This document shows, in pieces, positions 1-9,227 of a stretch of 64,000 bases of DNA. Source of the DNA: Streptomyces viridiviolaceus (GTDB lineage Bacteria; Actinomycetota; Actinomycetes; Streptomycetales; Streptomycetaceae); the NCBI RefSeq assembly GCF_014650995.1, contig NZ_BMWA01000013.1:166020-230019 (forward strand), given 5' to 3'. Each line of letters begins with the position of its first letter. The stretch's first letter is position 1. A program made the translations under genes and the position numbers. Below the pieces are notes generated by a model. It did no database searches. It was not told the DNA's origin and saw only the letters and a program-made list of their open reading frames with translations.

Positions 1-1
1 G

Positions 2-1723
<1,722 letters not shown>

Positions 1724-1733
1724 GACCCGCTCG

Positions 1734-1772
1734 CCGCCGGGCCGGGTGCCGTGTCGGCGTCCGGCCCGGCGG
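1734..1772. terminator. Bidirectional hairpin between catalase and lipid kinase genes
   Basis: A perfect 12-bp stem, CCGCCGGGCCGG at 1734-1745 pairing with CCGGCCCGGCGG at 1761-1772, sits between two convergent stop codons. There is no U-tract, as is usual in Streptomyces. Confidence 0.6.
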
Positions 1773-1777
1773 TGTGT

Positions 1778-2659
1778 TCAGTGCAGGACGCGCAGGGCGC
1801 CGGGCAGCACCCTGGCGGTGACCGGCAGGACGGCCTCGACCTCGCCGTCGGCGCCGTACGGTACCGCCCGGTCGGCCTCGATGCGGACCTCCCTGCCCCG
1901 CACCACCCGTACCTGCGGCCGGTGCACGTGGGTGCCCGACTCGAGTTCGTTCATCAGGGCGAAGAACAGCCGGCGCGGCGCTTCGTGGATCATGACGACG
2001 TCCAGTAGGCCGTCGTCGACCCGGGCGCCGGGGGCGATGCGCCGGTTCGAGCCGTAGTAGCCGGAGTTGGCTGCCACCACGGTGTAGCCGCCGAAGGAGT
2101 GCTCCTGCCCGTCTACGGTGACCCGGTAGCGGGTTCGGCGCCAGGTGGTGATCGCCCGCAGCGCGCCCGCGTAGTACGAGGCGGTGCCGCGCAGCAGCCG
2201 CGCGTGGTTGGCGTGGCGGTTGGCGAGCGCGTCGACGCCGGCGTACACGCTGCCGAGCACGACGGCGCGGTCGTGGACGGCCGAGGTGACCTCGACGGTG
2301 TCGACGGGGCGCGGCTCGCCGTGCAGGAGCAGGTCGGCGAGTGCGGCGGGATCACGGGGCAGGCCCAGCATCCGGGCGAAGTCGTTGCCGCGGCCGGCGG
2401 GGACGAGGCCGAGCACCGCCCCGGTCCCGCTGAGGGCGCCGCCGATGCCGCCGGCCATTCCGTCCCCGCCGACGGCGAGCACCACCCGGCCGCGGTCGCC
2501 GGCCTGCCGGGCGAGTTCCCGTGCGTGCGCCAGGCTCCGGCTGTACTCGGTCTCCAGCCCGGCCCCCGCCTCCCGCAGCAGCCGGGCCACCGCGAGCAGT
2601 GCCGCGGCCGAGGTGGACCCGCCCGCGGTGGGGTTGACGACGGCGGTGAACTGTCGCAT
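1778..2659 (-). CDS. Diacylglycerol kinase-family lipid kinase
   Basis: 293-residue cytosolic lipid kinase of the DagK/YegS/sphingosine kinase family, expected to phosphorylate diacylglycerol or a related lipid alcohol with ATP. The family pattern is clear: N-terminal VVNPTAGG (residues 8-14), the nucleotide-binding GGDG at 64-67, and PAGRGNDFARMLGLP at about 88-102. I chose the ATG at 2659 because a GGAGG site lies just upstream; an ATG 45 bases further out lacks one. It lies 73 bp downstream of the FAD-oxidase gene on the same strand, so the two probably form an operon. The GGDG is followed by MAGG rather than the more common TVNE, which may affect substrate choice. The true lipid substrate is unknown. 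Confidence 0.9.
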   Translation of the reverse strand: MRQFTAVVNPTAGGSTSAAALLAVARLLREAGAGLETEYSRSLAHARELARQAGDRGRVVLAVGGDGMAGGIGGALSGTGAVLGLVPAGRGNDFARMLGLPRDPAALADLLLHGEPRPVDTVEVTSAVHDRAVVLGSVYAGVDALANRHANHARLLRGTASYYAGALRAITTWRRTRYRVTVDGQEHSFGGYTVVAANSGYYGSNRRIAPGARVDDGLLDVVMIHEAPRRLFFALMNELESGTHVHRPQVRVVRGREVRIEADRAVPYGADGEVEAVLPVTARVLPGALRVLH

Positions 2660-2732
2660 CGATGTGCCTCCGGGCTGACGGCTGGTGCCGGACTGTTGTC
2701 TCACGGGGATGGGTGGCGTCGGTCGGTGGGGG

Positions 2733-4331
2733 TCAGTCGGAGGGCAGCAGGACGCCGGGGTTCAGCAGCCCGTCCGGGTCCAGCCGCCGCTTGACGGCGC
2801 GCAGCGCCTCGACGCCGAGGGGGCCCGCCTCCCGGACGTACCAGTCGCGGTGGTCGGTGCCGACCCCGTGGTGGTGGGTGATGGTGCCGCCCGCGGCGAG
2901 GATCGCCTCGTTGGCGGCGTGCTTGGCGCGGGTCCAGTGCGCGACCGCGTCGTCGTCGCCCTGGGCCGAGACCACGGTGAAGTACAGGGAGGCGCCGTTC
3001 TCGTAGACGTGCGAGATGTGGCACATGACCAGCGGCGGGGTGCCGGCCTCCGTCAGCGTGGCGGTGAGCGCGTCCCGAACGGCGGTGTACAGCGCGGGGA
3101 CACGGGACCAGTAGGTCGCCGTCTCCAGGGTCTCGGCGAGCGCGCCCGCGTCGAGCAGGGAGTCGCGCAGGTAGGGCGCCGAGTAGCGGCCGTGGGCCCA
3201 GCGCTCGCCGGGTTCCTCGCCGGCGAACGTCCCGCCGGCCTCGCGCAGTACGGCCGCGGCGCCCTCGCGGCGGTGGGCGGTGTCCTCCTCGGTGCCCTCG
3301 AAGCCGACGACCGCCAGGCATCCCGCGGACTGTTCGAGGGCGGCCCCGATGGCGTCGGGCTGGGCGAGGCCGATCAGTGTCTCGGTCTCGTCGGAGAGCC
3401 GCAGCACGGTGGGGCGCGGGCCGTCCTGGGCGAGCCGGCGCAGGGCGGCGGCTCCTTGCGTGAACGAGGCGAAGCGCCAGCCCTCGTAGCGGCGGACCCG
3501 CGGCACGGGCCGGACGCGCACGGTGACGGCCGTGATGACGCCGAACGCGCCCTCAGAGCCCAGCACGAGCTGGCGCAGGTCGGGGCCGGCCGCCGAGCGC
3601 GGGGCACGGCCCGTGTCGAGGGTGCCCTCGGGGGTGGCGAGGGTGAGGGCGAGGACCATCTCGTCGAAGCGGCCGTAGCCGGCCGAGGCCTGGCCGCTGG
3701 AGCGGGTCGCGGCGAAGCCGCCGATGGTGGCCCACTCGTAGGACTGGGGGAAGTGGCCGAGGGTGTAGCCGTGTTCGGCGAGGAGTGCCTCGGCCTCGGG
3801 GGCGCGCAGGCCCGGTTGCAGGGTGGCGGTGCGGGAGACCGGGTCGAGGTCGAGCAGCCGGTTCATGTGCCGCAGGTCCAGGGCGACGAAGGCGTCCGGC
3901 CGGCCGGGGGCGAGGCCGCCGACGACGGAGGTGCCGCCGCCGAACGGGACGACGGGCAGCCGGTGTCCGGCGCAGGCGCGCAGGACGGCGAGCACCTCGT
4001 CGTGGCTCTCCGGCAGGACGACGGCGGCCGGGGTGTCGGTGACGTCGCCCTCGCGGATCCGCAGCAGGTCGGGGGTGGACTTGCCCCGGGTGTGGCGGAC
4101 GCGCGTCTCCGCGTCCCGGCGCACGCGGTCGTCCCGGTCGCCGACGGCGGCGAGCAGCGCGCGGTGGGCGGCGTCGTCCAGCGGTGACGGGGGGACGTCG
4201 ATCTCCGCGAGGCGGACGGACGCGGTGTCGCGGGGCTTGACGCCGAGCAGCTCGCGCAGCAGCCCGGTCACCGTGTCGGGCAGGGGAGTCGCCCTCGCCG
4301 GGTCGCCCCAGCCGTTCCACAGCATGTCCAT
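2733..4331 (-). CDS. FAD-linked oxidase, alkyl-DHAP-synthase-like (AgpS family)
   Basis: 532-residue flavoprotein of the VAO/FAD_binding_4 superfamily. The FAD pyrophosphate loop VVPFGGGTSVVGGL is at 127-140. The C-terminal part has the THHHGVGTDHRDWY signature found in alkyl-dihydroxyacetonephosphate synthases and the closing LDPDGLLNPGVLLP typical of FAD oxidase C domains. Peroxisomal AGPS swaps the acyl chain of acyl-DHAP for a fatty alcohol to make the ether bond; bacterial homologues are mostly annotated by similarity only. The neighbours (lipid kinase downstream, GlpD across the promoter region) suggest glycerophospholipid metabolism. It is divergent from the TetR gene with only 71 bp between starts, so TetR control is likely. 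It could also be an unrelated 2-hydroxyacid or aromatic alcohol oxidase. Confidence 0.8.
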   Translation of the reverse strand: MDMLWNGWGDPARATPLPDTVTGLLRELLGVKPRDTASVRLAEIDVPPSPLDDAAHRALLAAVGDRDDRVRRDAETRVRHTRGKSTPDLLRIREGDVTDTPAAVVLPESHDEVLAVLRACAGHRLPVVPFGGGTSVVGGLAPGRPDAFVALDLRHMNRLLDLDPVSRTATLQPGLRAPEAEALLAEHGYTLGHFPQSYEWATIGGFAATRSSGQASAGYGRFDEMVLALTLATPEGTLDTGRAPRSAAGPDLRQLVLGSEGAFGVITAVTVRVRPVPRVRRYEGWRFASFTQGAAALRRLAQDGPRPTVLRLSDETETLIGLAQPDAIGAALEQSAGCLAVVGFEGTEEDTAHRREGAAAVLREAGGTFAGEEPGERWAHGRYSAPYLRDSLLDAGALAETLETATYWSRVPALYTAVRDALTATLTEAGTPPLVMCHISHVYENGASLYFTVVSAQGDDDAVAHWTRAKHAANEAILAAGGTITHHHGVGTDHRDWYVREAGPLGVEALRAVKRRLDPDGLLNPGVLLPSD

Positions 4332-4387
4332 TGCCTGTCGTCCTCACCGGTCGATTCGAGGGATGCCGTCTGCGCGGCCTCACGGGC

Positions 4388-4402
4388 GTTACACTGTTAC
4401 AC
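4388..4402. promoter_or_regulatory. GTTACAC direct repeat abutting the tetR start codon
   Basis: Two copies of GTTACAC (4388-4394 and 4396-4402), one base apart, end directly at the ATG of the TetR gene, inside the 71-bp region shared with the divergent FAD-oxidase gene. There is no ribosome site between the repeat and the ATG, so the tetR message may be leaderless. The repeat is a plausible operator for TetR itself. Confidence 0.45.
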
Positions 4403-5020
4403 ATGACGCCTAACCGTCACAAGGACTCGTCCCGCCCGAACCCGTCCGACAACGACGCCGTCCTCGACGCCGTGCGCGACTGCGTCCTGGCCGTCGGGGT
4501 CCGCCGGACGACCATGACCGACGTGGCCCGCCGCGCGGGCGTCTCCCGGATGACGCTGTACCGGCGCTGGCCGGATGTGCGCTCGCTGGTCGGCGACCTG
4601 ATGACGCGGGAGTGGATCGCCGTGGCGACCGGGAACATGCCCGAGCCCCGGCCGGACCTGGGCACCCGCCCGCGCATCGTCGAGGGGCTCGTCGCCGGGG
4701 TGGAGGCGTTCCGCGCCCATCCGCTCTTCCGCAAGATCGTCGACGTCGATCCGGAGCTGCTCCTGCCCTATGTGCTCGACCGGCGCGGGGCGAGCCAGGA
4801 GGCCCTGCTGGAGCTGCTCGCCGACGCGTTGCGCGAGGGCCACACCGACGGTTCGGTACGCGCGGCGCACCCGGGACGGCAGGCGCGGTCCGTGCTGCTG
4901 ATCGTCCAGTCCTTCGCCCTGTCCCTGCGCACCATGACCGACGAGGACGACGCCGACCTGACCGCCGCGGCCTTCCTCGCGGAGCTGCGGACCATCCTGG
5001 AGAGGACCCTCACCCCATGA
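4403..5020 (+). CDS. TetR/AcrR-family transcriptional regulator
   Basis: 205-residue DNA-binding repressor. The N-terminal helix-turn-helix reads TMTDVARRAGVSRMTLYRRW (about residues 34-53), the standard TetR arrangement; the rest is a helical ligand-binding domain with no recognisable ligand motif. The ATG at 4403 is preferred because translation from 4331 would run through the presumed operator. Its stop overlaps the glpD start by 4 bases (ATGA), so the two are translationally coupled. Facing the AgpS-like gene across a 71-bp gap, it most likely controls both sides. The effector is unknown; a glycerol phosphate or fatty-acyl metabolite would suit the neighbours, which is inference only. Confidence 0.9.
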   Translation: MTPNRHKDSSRPNPSDNDAVLDAVRDCVLAVGVRRTTMTDVARRAGVSRMTLYRRWPDVRSLVGDLMTREWIAVATGNMPEPRPDLGTRPRIVEGLVAGVEAFRAHPLFRKIVDVDPELLLPYVLDRRGASQEALLELLADALREGHTDGSVRAAHPGRQARSVLLIVQSFALSLRTMTDEDDADLTAAAFLAELRTILERTLTP

Positions 5021-6597
5021 GCCCGACCAGCAGCCCCGCCGGGGCCTCCCTGTCCGCCGCCCGTCGTACCCGCGAGCTGGCCGACGCCGTCGGCGGACCC
5101 GTCGTGGACGTCCTCGTCGTCGGTCTCGGCGCGACCGGTGCCGGCGCCGCCCTCGACGCCGCCGCCCGCGGCCTGGACGTCGTCGCCGTGGACGCCCATG
5201 ACCTGGCCTTCGGCACCTCGCGATGGAGCTCCAAGCTCATCCACGGCGGGCTGCGCTACCTCGCCTCGGCCCAGCTCGACGTCGCCCACGAGAGCGCGGT
5301 GGAGCGCGGCGTGCTGATGGAGCGCACCGCGCCCCACCTGGTGCACGCCCAGCCGTTCGTGCTGCCGCTGACGCCCCTGGTCTCCCGCGGCCAGGCCACG
5401 CTGGCGTGGGCCGGATTCCGGGCCGGCGACACGCTGCGCCTGGCGGCGCGCACGGCCCGGGCCACGCTGCCCGCGCCGCGCCGGCTCTCCGCCCTGGAGA
5501 CCCGCCACCTCGCCCCGGCGCTGCGCTCCGGCGGACTGCGCGGCGGACTGCTGTCCTGGGACGGCCGGCTCACCGACGACGCCCGGCTGGTGACGGCCGT
5601 CGCCCGGACCGGCGCCGCGCACGGCGCCCGGGTGCTGACCCGGGTCAGGGCCCTGGAGCTGACCGGGTCCGGGGCCCGGATACGGGACGAACTCACCGGC
5701 GAGGAAGGCGAGATCCGGGCCCGCGCGGTGATCAACGCCTCCGGCGTGTGGGCCGGCGACCTCGTGGACGGCATCCGGGTCCGGCCCTCCCGCGGCACCC
5801 ACCTGGTCCTGCGTTCCGACGACCTCGGCCCGCTCCCGGCGGGCCTTCACGTGCCGATCCCCGGCGAGACGAATCGTTTCGTCCTCGTCCTACCCCAGGA
5901 CGACGGCCGGGTCTACGTCGGGCTCACCGACGAGCCCGTGGAGGGGGCGGTCCCGGACGTCCCGGAGGCTCCGGAGACGGACATCGGCTTCCTGCTCGAC
6001 GTGCTCGGCTCCGTCCTGGACGTCCCCGTCCCGCGCGACGCCGTCGTGGGGGCCTTCGCGGGGCTGCGTCCCCTGCTGGACACCGCACCGGAGGGCAGGC
6101 CGGGAGCTGCGCCGCGAACGGCGGACATCTCCCGCCGGCACGCCGTGCTCACCTCGCCGGAGGGGGTGGTCACCGTCGTCGGGGGCAAGCTGACCACCTA
6201 CCGCCGCATGGCCGAGGACGCGGTGGACGCCGCCGTCGCCGCCCGCCGGCTGACCGCCGGCCCCTCCCCCACCGCCACGCTGCCACTGGTCGGCGCCGCC
6301 GCACCCGGCACCCTCGCCGCGCTGCGCGCCCCGCGCCGCCTGGTGCGGCGCTACGGCACCGAGGCGCCGGCCGTCCACGCGCTCATCGCGCAGGACCCGC
6401 GGCTCGGCGAACGCGTCCTGCCCCGGCACCCCACCACGGGTGCCGAGCTGCTCTGGGCGCTGCGCCACGAGGGGGCCCTGGACGCGGCCGACCTGCTCGA
6501 CCGGCGCACCCGCATCGGGCTGGTCCCCGAGGACCGGGCCGCGGCCCTGGACGCCGTGCACGACCTCGTCGGCGAGGCCACGGCCCGCCGGGACTGA
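5017..6597 (+). CDS. glpD: Glycerol-3-phosphate dehydrogenase, FAD-dependent
   Basis: 526-residue flavoprotein oxidising sn-glycerol 3-phosphate to dihydroxyacetone phosphate and passing electrons to the quinone pool at the membrane. The FAD dinucleotide fold reads VLVVGLGATGAG (residues 32-43), followed by the GlpD-type SRWSSKLIHGGLRYL. A second conserved block, VVTVVGGKLTTYRRMAEDAVD, is diagnostic of GlpD, and the C-terminal helical DUF domain is present. The start is fixed by the 4-base overlap with the TetR stop. Primary glycerol-use glpD in Streptomyces usually sits with glycerol kinase and facilitator genes; none is here, so this is probably a second GlpD tied to the lipid locus. Confidence 0.93.
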   Translation: MSPTSSPAGASLSAARRTRELADAVGGPVVDVLVVGLGATGAGAALDAAARGLDVVAVDAHDLAFGTSRWSSKLIHGGLRYLASAQLDVAHESAVERGVLMERTAPHLVHAQPFVLPLTPLVSRGQATLAWAGFRAGDTLRLAARTARATLPAPRRLSALETRHLAPALRSGGLRGGLLSWDGRLTDDARLVTAVARTGAAHGARVLTRVRALELTGSGARIRDELTGEEGEIRARAVINASGVWAGDLVDGIRVRPSRGTHLVLRSDDLGPLPAGLHVPIPGETNRFVLVLPQDDGRVYVGLTDEPVEGAVPDVPEAPETDIGFLLDVLGSVLDVPVPRDAVVGAFAGLRPLLDTAPEGRPGAAPRTADISRRHAVLTSPEGVVTVVGGKLTTYRRMAEDAVDAAVAARRLTAGPSPTATLPLVGAAAPGTLAALRAPRRLVRRYGTEAPAVHALIAQDPRLGERVLPRHPTTGAELLWALRHEGALDAADLLDRRTRIGLVPEDRAAALDAVHDLVGEATARRD

Positions 6598-6619
6598 CTC
6601 GGGCACGGCGTCCGCGCGA

Positions 6620-6898
6620 TCACCTTCCCTGTTCCCCGTCCTGGACGGCCTTGCGCACGCTGGCCTCGATCTTGTGCAGGGACTGACCCCCCTCCTTGAC
6701 GTACTCCCGCATCGCGGTCTGCGCGTCCCGGTCGAGGTCGCGCCATGCCCGTACGGCGGTCTCGTAGGTGGTCGACTGCCGCCGGGTCCACTGATTCTGG
6801 GTGGGAGGCCCGTACGAGTCCCGCAGCTGCTCGACCCGGTGGTGTGCCTGGTCGGCCGCGCGACGCTTGTGCACGAGCTCTTCGAATGTGTGAGCCAC
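6620..6898 (-). CDS. Small conserved helical protein of unknown function
   Basis: 92 residues, highly charged and predicted almost wholly alpha-helical, with heptad-like spacing that suggests a coiled coil. No membrane segment, signal peptide or catalytic motif is visible. It starts with GTG at 6898; the ribosome site is weak. It converges with glpD at a 22-bp spacing. I do not recognise the family. Confidence 0.6.
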   Translation of the reverse strand: MAHTFEELVHKRRAADQAHHRVEQLRDSYGPPTQNQWTRRQSTTYETAVRAWRDLDRDAQTAMREYVKEGGQSLHKIEASVRKAVQDGEQGR

Positions 6899-7091
6899 AC
6901 ATGAAGACCCTAGTCAGAGGACCGGCATCGCGCGCGTCGAGCCGCCGGGCCGGCCCCCGGCATCCCGCCTGCCGTGCGGCCGGGTCCGTGCCCGGTGCCG
7001 CTCATGGGCACAAGTTGCCCACACAACGCCCCAAGAGCCTTAGCATCGAGCCACCGACGACGGCCGGGCACATGCGAGAAGTGAGGGAAGC

Positions 7092-7457
7092 GTGGCGGAC
7101 ATCGAGGGAGCGGCAGTACCGGAGCGTCTGCTGATCACCCGCACCACCACGGGCGACGGCATCAGCATCGTCACCCTCGCCGGAGAGGTCGATCTCGACG
7201 GCAGCAGTCAGCTCCGCGACGTGCTGCTGTCCTCGGTGCAGACGGCGCCGGGCACGGTGGTCGATTTCGGCGAGGTGGACTTCCTGGACTCCAGCGGCAT
7301 CAACGTGCTCATCGCCGCGCACCAGGCGGCCGAGTCCCGCGGGGTCTGGTTCCGCCTGGCCGCGCCGCGGCAGGCCGTCCGGCGCGTTCTGCAACTCGTG
7401 GGCGTCGACGCGCTCATCGCCTGCCACCCCACCGTGGAGCAGGCCCTGGCCGCCTGA
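7092..7457 (+). CDS. STAS-domain anti-sigma factor antagonist
   Basis: 121-residue SpoIIAA/RsbV-type protein. Such proteins bind and neutralise an anti-sigma kinase when unphosphorylated, freeing a stress sigma factor. The diagnostic loop reads VDFLDSSGINVLIAAHQ, with Ser67 in the place of the phospho-accepting Ser58 of SpoIIAA. A GAGGGAAG ribosome site precedes the GTG start. It converges on an RsbW-like kinase gene 31 bp away, which is its obvious candidate partner; two PP2C-type phosphatase genes follow within 3 kb. No sigma factor gene is in the neighbourhood. Confidence 0.9.
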   Translation: MADIEGAAVPERLLITRTTTGDGISIVTLAGEVDLDGSSQLRDVLLSSVQTAPGTVVDFGEVDFLDSSGINVLIAAHQAAESRGVWFRLAAPRQAVRRVLQLVGVDALIACHPTVEQALAA

Positions 7458-7460
7458 GCG

Positions 7461-7488
7461 CCGGCGGCGCGAAGGGCCTCGCCGCCGG
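7461..7488. terminator. Hairpin between convergent STAS and kinase genes
   Basis: CCGGCGGCG (7461-7469) pairs with CGCCGCCGG (7480-7488) across a 10-base loop and fills the whole gap between the two stop codons, so it can serve both strands. Confidence 0.55.
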
Positions 7489-7917
7489 TCACCGCAGCGG
7501 CAGTCGCGCGTACACGGTCTTCCCCGTCGCCTGGGGCTTGGTGATGATCTCGTCGCACAGGCGCGTCACGATCTCCAGACCGTGCCGGCCGACCCGCAGC
7601 GGGTCCCGCGGCAGGAACGTGGGAAAGCCGTCGCCCGTGTCCGACACCGCGATCTCGACACTGTCGCCCACCAGCGTCAGCCCCAACCGGCAGGGGCCGG
7701 GCGCGTGGCGGAGCGCGTTCGTCACCAGTTCGCTGGCGACCAGCCGGGCGGCGTCCAGGAAGCTGTCGGCCATCTCCACGCCCGCCTCGCCGAGTCGTGC
7801 GACGAACCGCTGAACGACGTCCCGGGAGGCGGGGATCATCGCCGACCCGCCCGTGAAGTCCACCACCGTGGCCACGGCAGAAGGGCCCGCGGCATCGGGT
7901 CTGTGCGCCGGAGTCAT
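7489..7917 (-). CDS. Anti-sigma factor kinase-like ATP-binding protein (RsbW/HATPase_c)
   Basis: 142-residue single-domain GHKL ATPase. The N-box reads ELVTNALRHAPGP, the G1 motif DTGDGFP and the G2 region GRHGLEIVTRLCD; the closing ATGKTVYARLPL is typical of Streptomyces RsbW-like proteins. Expected to phosphorylate a STAS antagonist and/or sequester a sigma factor. I used the ATG at 7917, which has a GTGAGG site just upstream, rather than a GTG 12 bases earlier. The usual acidic N-box is intact, so kinase activity is plausible. It is convergent with the STAS gene. Confidence 0.9.
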   Translation of the reverse strand: MTPAHRPDAAGPSAVATVVDFTGGSAMIPASRDVVQRFVARLGEAGVEMADSFLDAARLVASELVTNALRHAPGPCRLGLTLVGDSVEIAVSDTGDGFPTFLPRDPLRVGRHGLEIVTRLCDEIITKPQATGKTVYARLPLR

Positions 7918-8325
7918 ACAGAGCCTCACCGTCCGGTCCGGGGCCGAGTAGTGGGAGCGAAGGCCCAGGGTCCTTCACGATACGCATCGCACCGGCCGGG
8001 ACGGCTGCCTTGTCCCAACTTCCGCCGGACCCGCCCTGATTTGAGCCCCCGGCCGATCCGCGGTGCCACGGAAAACGGCGTTGCCGCGGGCACCGACGGG
8101 AACTAATGTCGGCCGCGTGACTGCCGGGTCGGCCGCCGAGGGCCATGCACGAGTGAGGGTCCCGGCCCGGGCGTGAGCACGCGGCGGGCCAGGACCGGTC
8201 GTCGAACCGCCGTCCGCCCCGCGAGCCCGACCGCCAGGGGCCCGCCGTCTTCCTCCGCGTTCCTCGTCCCCCGGCGCCCCGCGCCGGCCACCGATTCGAA
8301 CCCGAGACCCGGAGACACCCCGACG
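7918..8325. other. Intergenic region between divergent kinase and VOC genes
   Basis: 408 bp that must hold the promoters of both flanking genes. No small gene with a convincing start and ribosome site, no strong hairpin and no RNA gene was seen. A tRNA T-loop look-alike near 8294-8303 was rejected. Confidence 0.5.
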
Positions 8326-8754
8326 ATGCCTCACGAACCGCAGCACCCGCACCCCACCGAGCCGGCGACGACAGCCGTCCGGCTCGACCACGCCGCCGTT
8401 CTCGCCCGGGACCGACGCCTGTCGGCCGAGTTCCTCGCCACGATCCTGGGGCTGGAGGTGGGCGCTCCGTTCGGCCCGTTCCTGCCGGTCGACCTCGGCA
8501 ACGGCGTGACGCTCGACTACTACGAGATGCGGGACGAGCCGATCCAGTCGCAGCACTACGCGTTCCTCGTGCCCGACGAGCAGTTCGACGCGATGATCGC
8601 CCGACTGGAGGCGGTGGGGGTCACGTACTTCGCCGACCCCTCCCACACCGAACCCGGCCGGATCAACCGGCTGTTCGGCGGTCGCGGCGCGTACTTCGAC
8701 GACCCCGACGGCCACAACATGGAGATCATGACGCGGCCCTACGTACGGCCCTAG
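8326..8754 (+). CDS. VOC (glyoxalase/bleomycin-resistance) family protein
   Basis: 142-residue vicinal-oxygen-chelate protein. Two beta-alpha-beta-beta-beta modules are recognisable: one starting RLDHAAVLARDRRLSAEFLATILGL and one ending YFDDPDGHNMEIMTRPY, the last giving the usual C-terminal glutamate metal ligand; His in LDHAAV is the N-terminal ligand. VOC proteins include dioxygenases, isomerases and drug-binding proteins, so the reaction is not determined. The ATG at 8326 has a GGAGA site 10 bases upstream; an upstream in-frame start at 8173 would add a Pro/Arg-rich stretch unlike the family. Confidence 0.85.
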   Translation: MPHEPQHPHPTEPATTAVRLDHAAVLARDRRLSAEFLATILGLEVGAPFGPFLPVDLGNGVTLDYYEMRDEPIQSQHYAFLVPDEQFDAMIARLEAVGVTYFADPSHTEPGRINRLFGGRGAYFDDPDGHNMEIMTRPYVRP

Positions 8755-9120
8755 GCCTGCGCCGGCCGCTTCAGGAGCCGGTCCGGCCGCCCACGACGGG
8801 CACGGCTGCCGTCGTCCCACGTGGGGCTGCCGTTCCTGGTGGCGAAGATCTTCTGCGGTGGGGCCGGCGTGACGGTCGTCGTCCAGCTGCCGATCGCCGA
8901 ACCGCCCGCGGTGACGGTGACCTTGCCTCGCGCCGCCGCCACCCGAGCCGGTGCCGCAGAGGGCGGCCAGGACGGCGCCCCCAGACGGTGATGCCGGTGC
9001 CGGAGTACGCCCTTGCCGGCGGCCGTCGATGCGAGCGTGTCGGCGGCCTCGGCGAAGTGGGCCGCACCGGTCGGCGCCGCCGCGAGGAGCCCCGCGGTGA
9101 CGGCCTGGGCATGGACGGAA
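8751..9120 (-). pseudogene. Possible remnant of a secreted carbohydrate-binding protein
   Basis: In one minus-strand frame a signal-peptide-like stretch (AVTAGLLAAAPTGAAHFAEA) is followed about 50 residues later by GSAIGSWTTTVTPAPPQKIF, which resembles the core of family 2 carbohydrate-binding modules, and the frame then ends at a TAG overlapping the VOC stop. There is no start codon with a ribosome site, and the middle part reads like out-of-frame arginine-rich sequence. I infer a decayed, frameshifted gene; chance similarity cannot be excluded. Confidence 0.25.
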
Positions 9121-9227
9121 GTTCCGGGGAGCCGGCGTCCGGCGGCGGGTCCGGGTGCGCACAGGGGGTGCGGGGGCGCATTCTTGCTGTGTCGCCCGCG
9201 TGACCGCGCACGGACGAGGTGGGGCCG
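8755..9227. other. Gene-poor 473-bp stretch before the GAF protein
   Basis: No intact gene is supported here on either strand. It overlaps the possible secreted-protein remnant and should contain the promoter of the downstream GAF gene. No strong hairpin or palindrome was seen. Confidence 0.5.

Noticed and set aside
8285..8310. tRNA-like T-loop GGTTCGAATC on the minus strand
   Set aside because: The flanking bases cannot form a T-stem, and no acceptor or anticodon arm can be folded around it.
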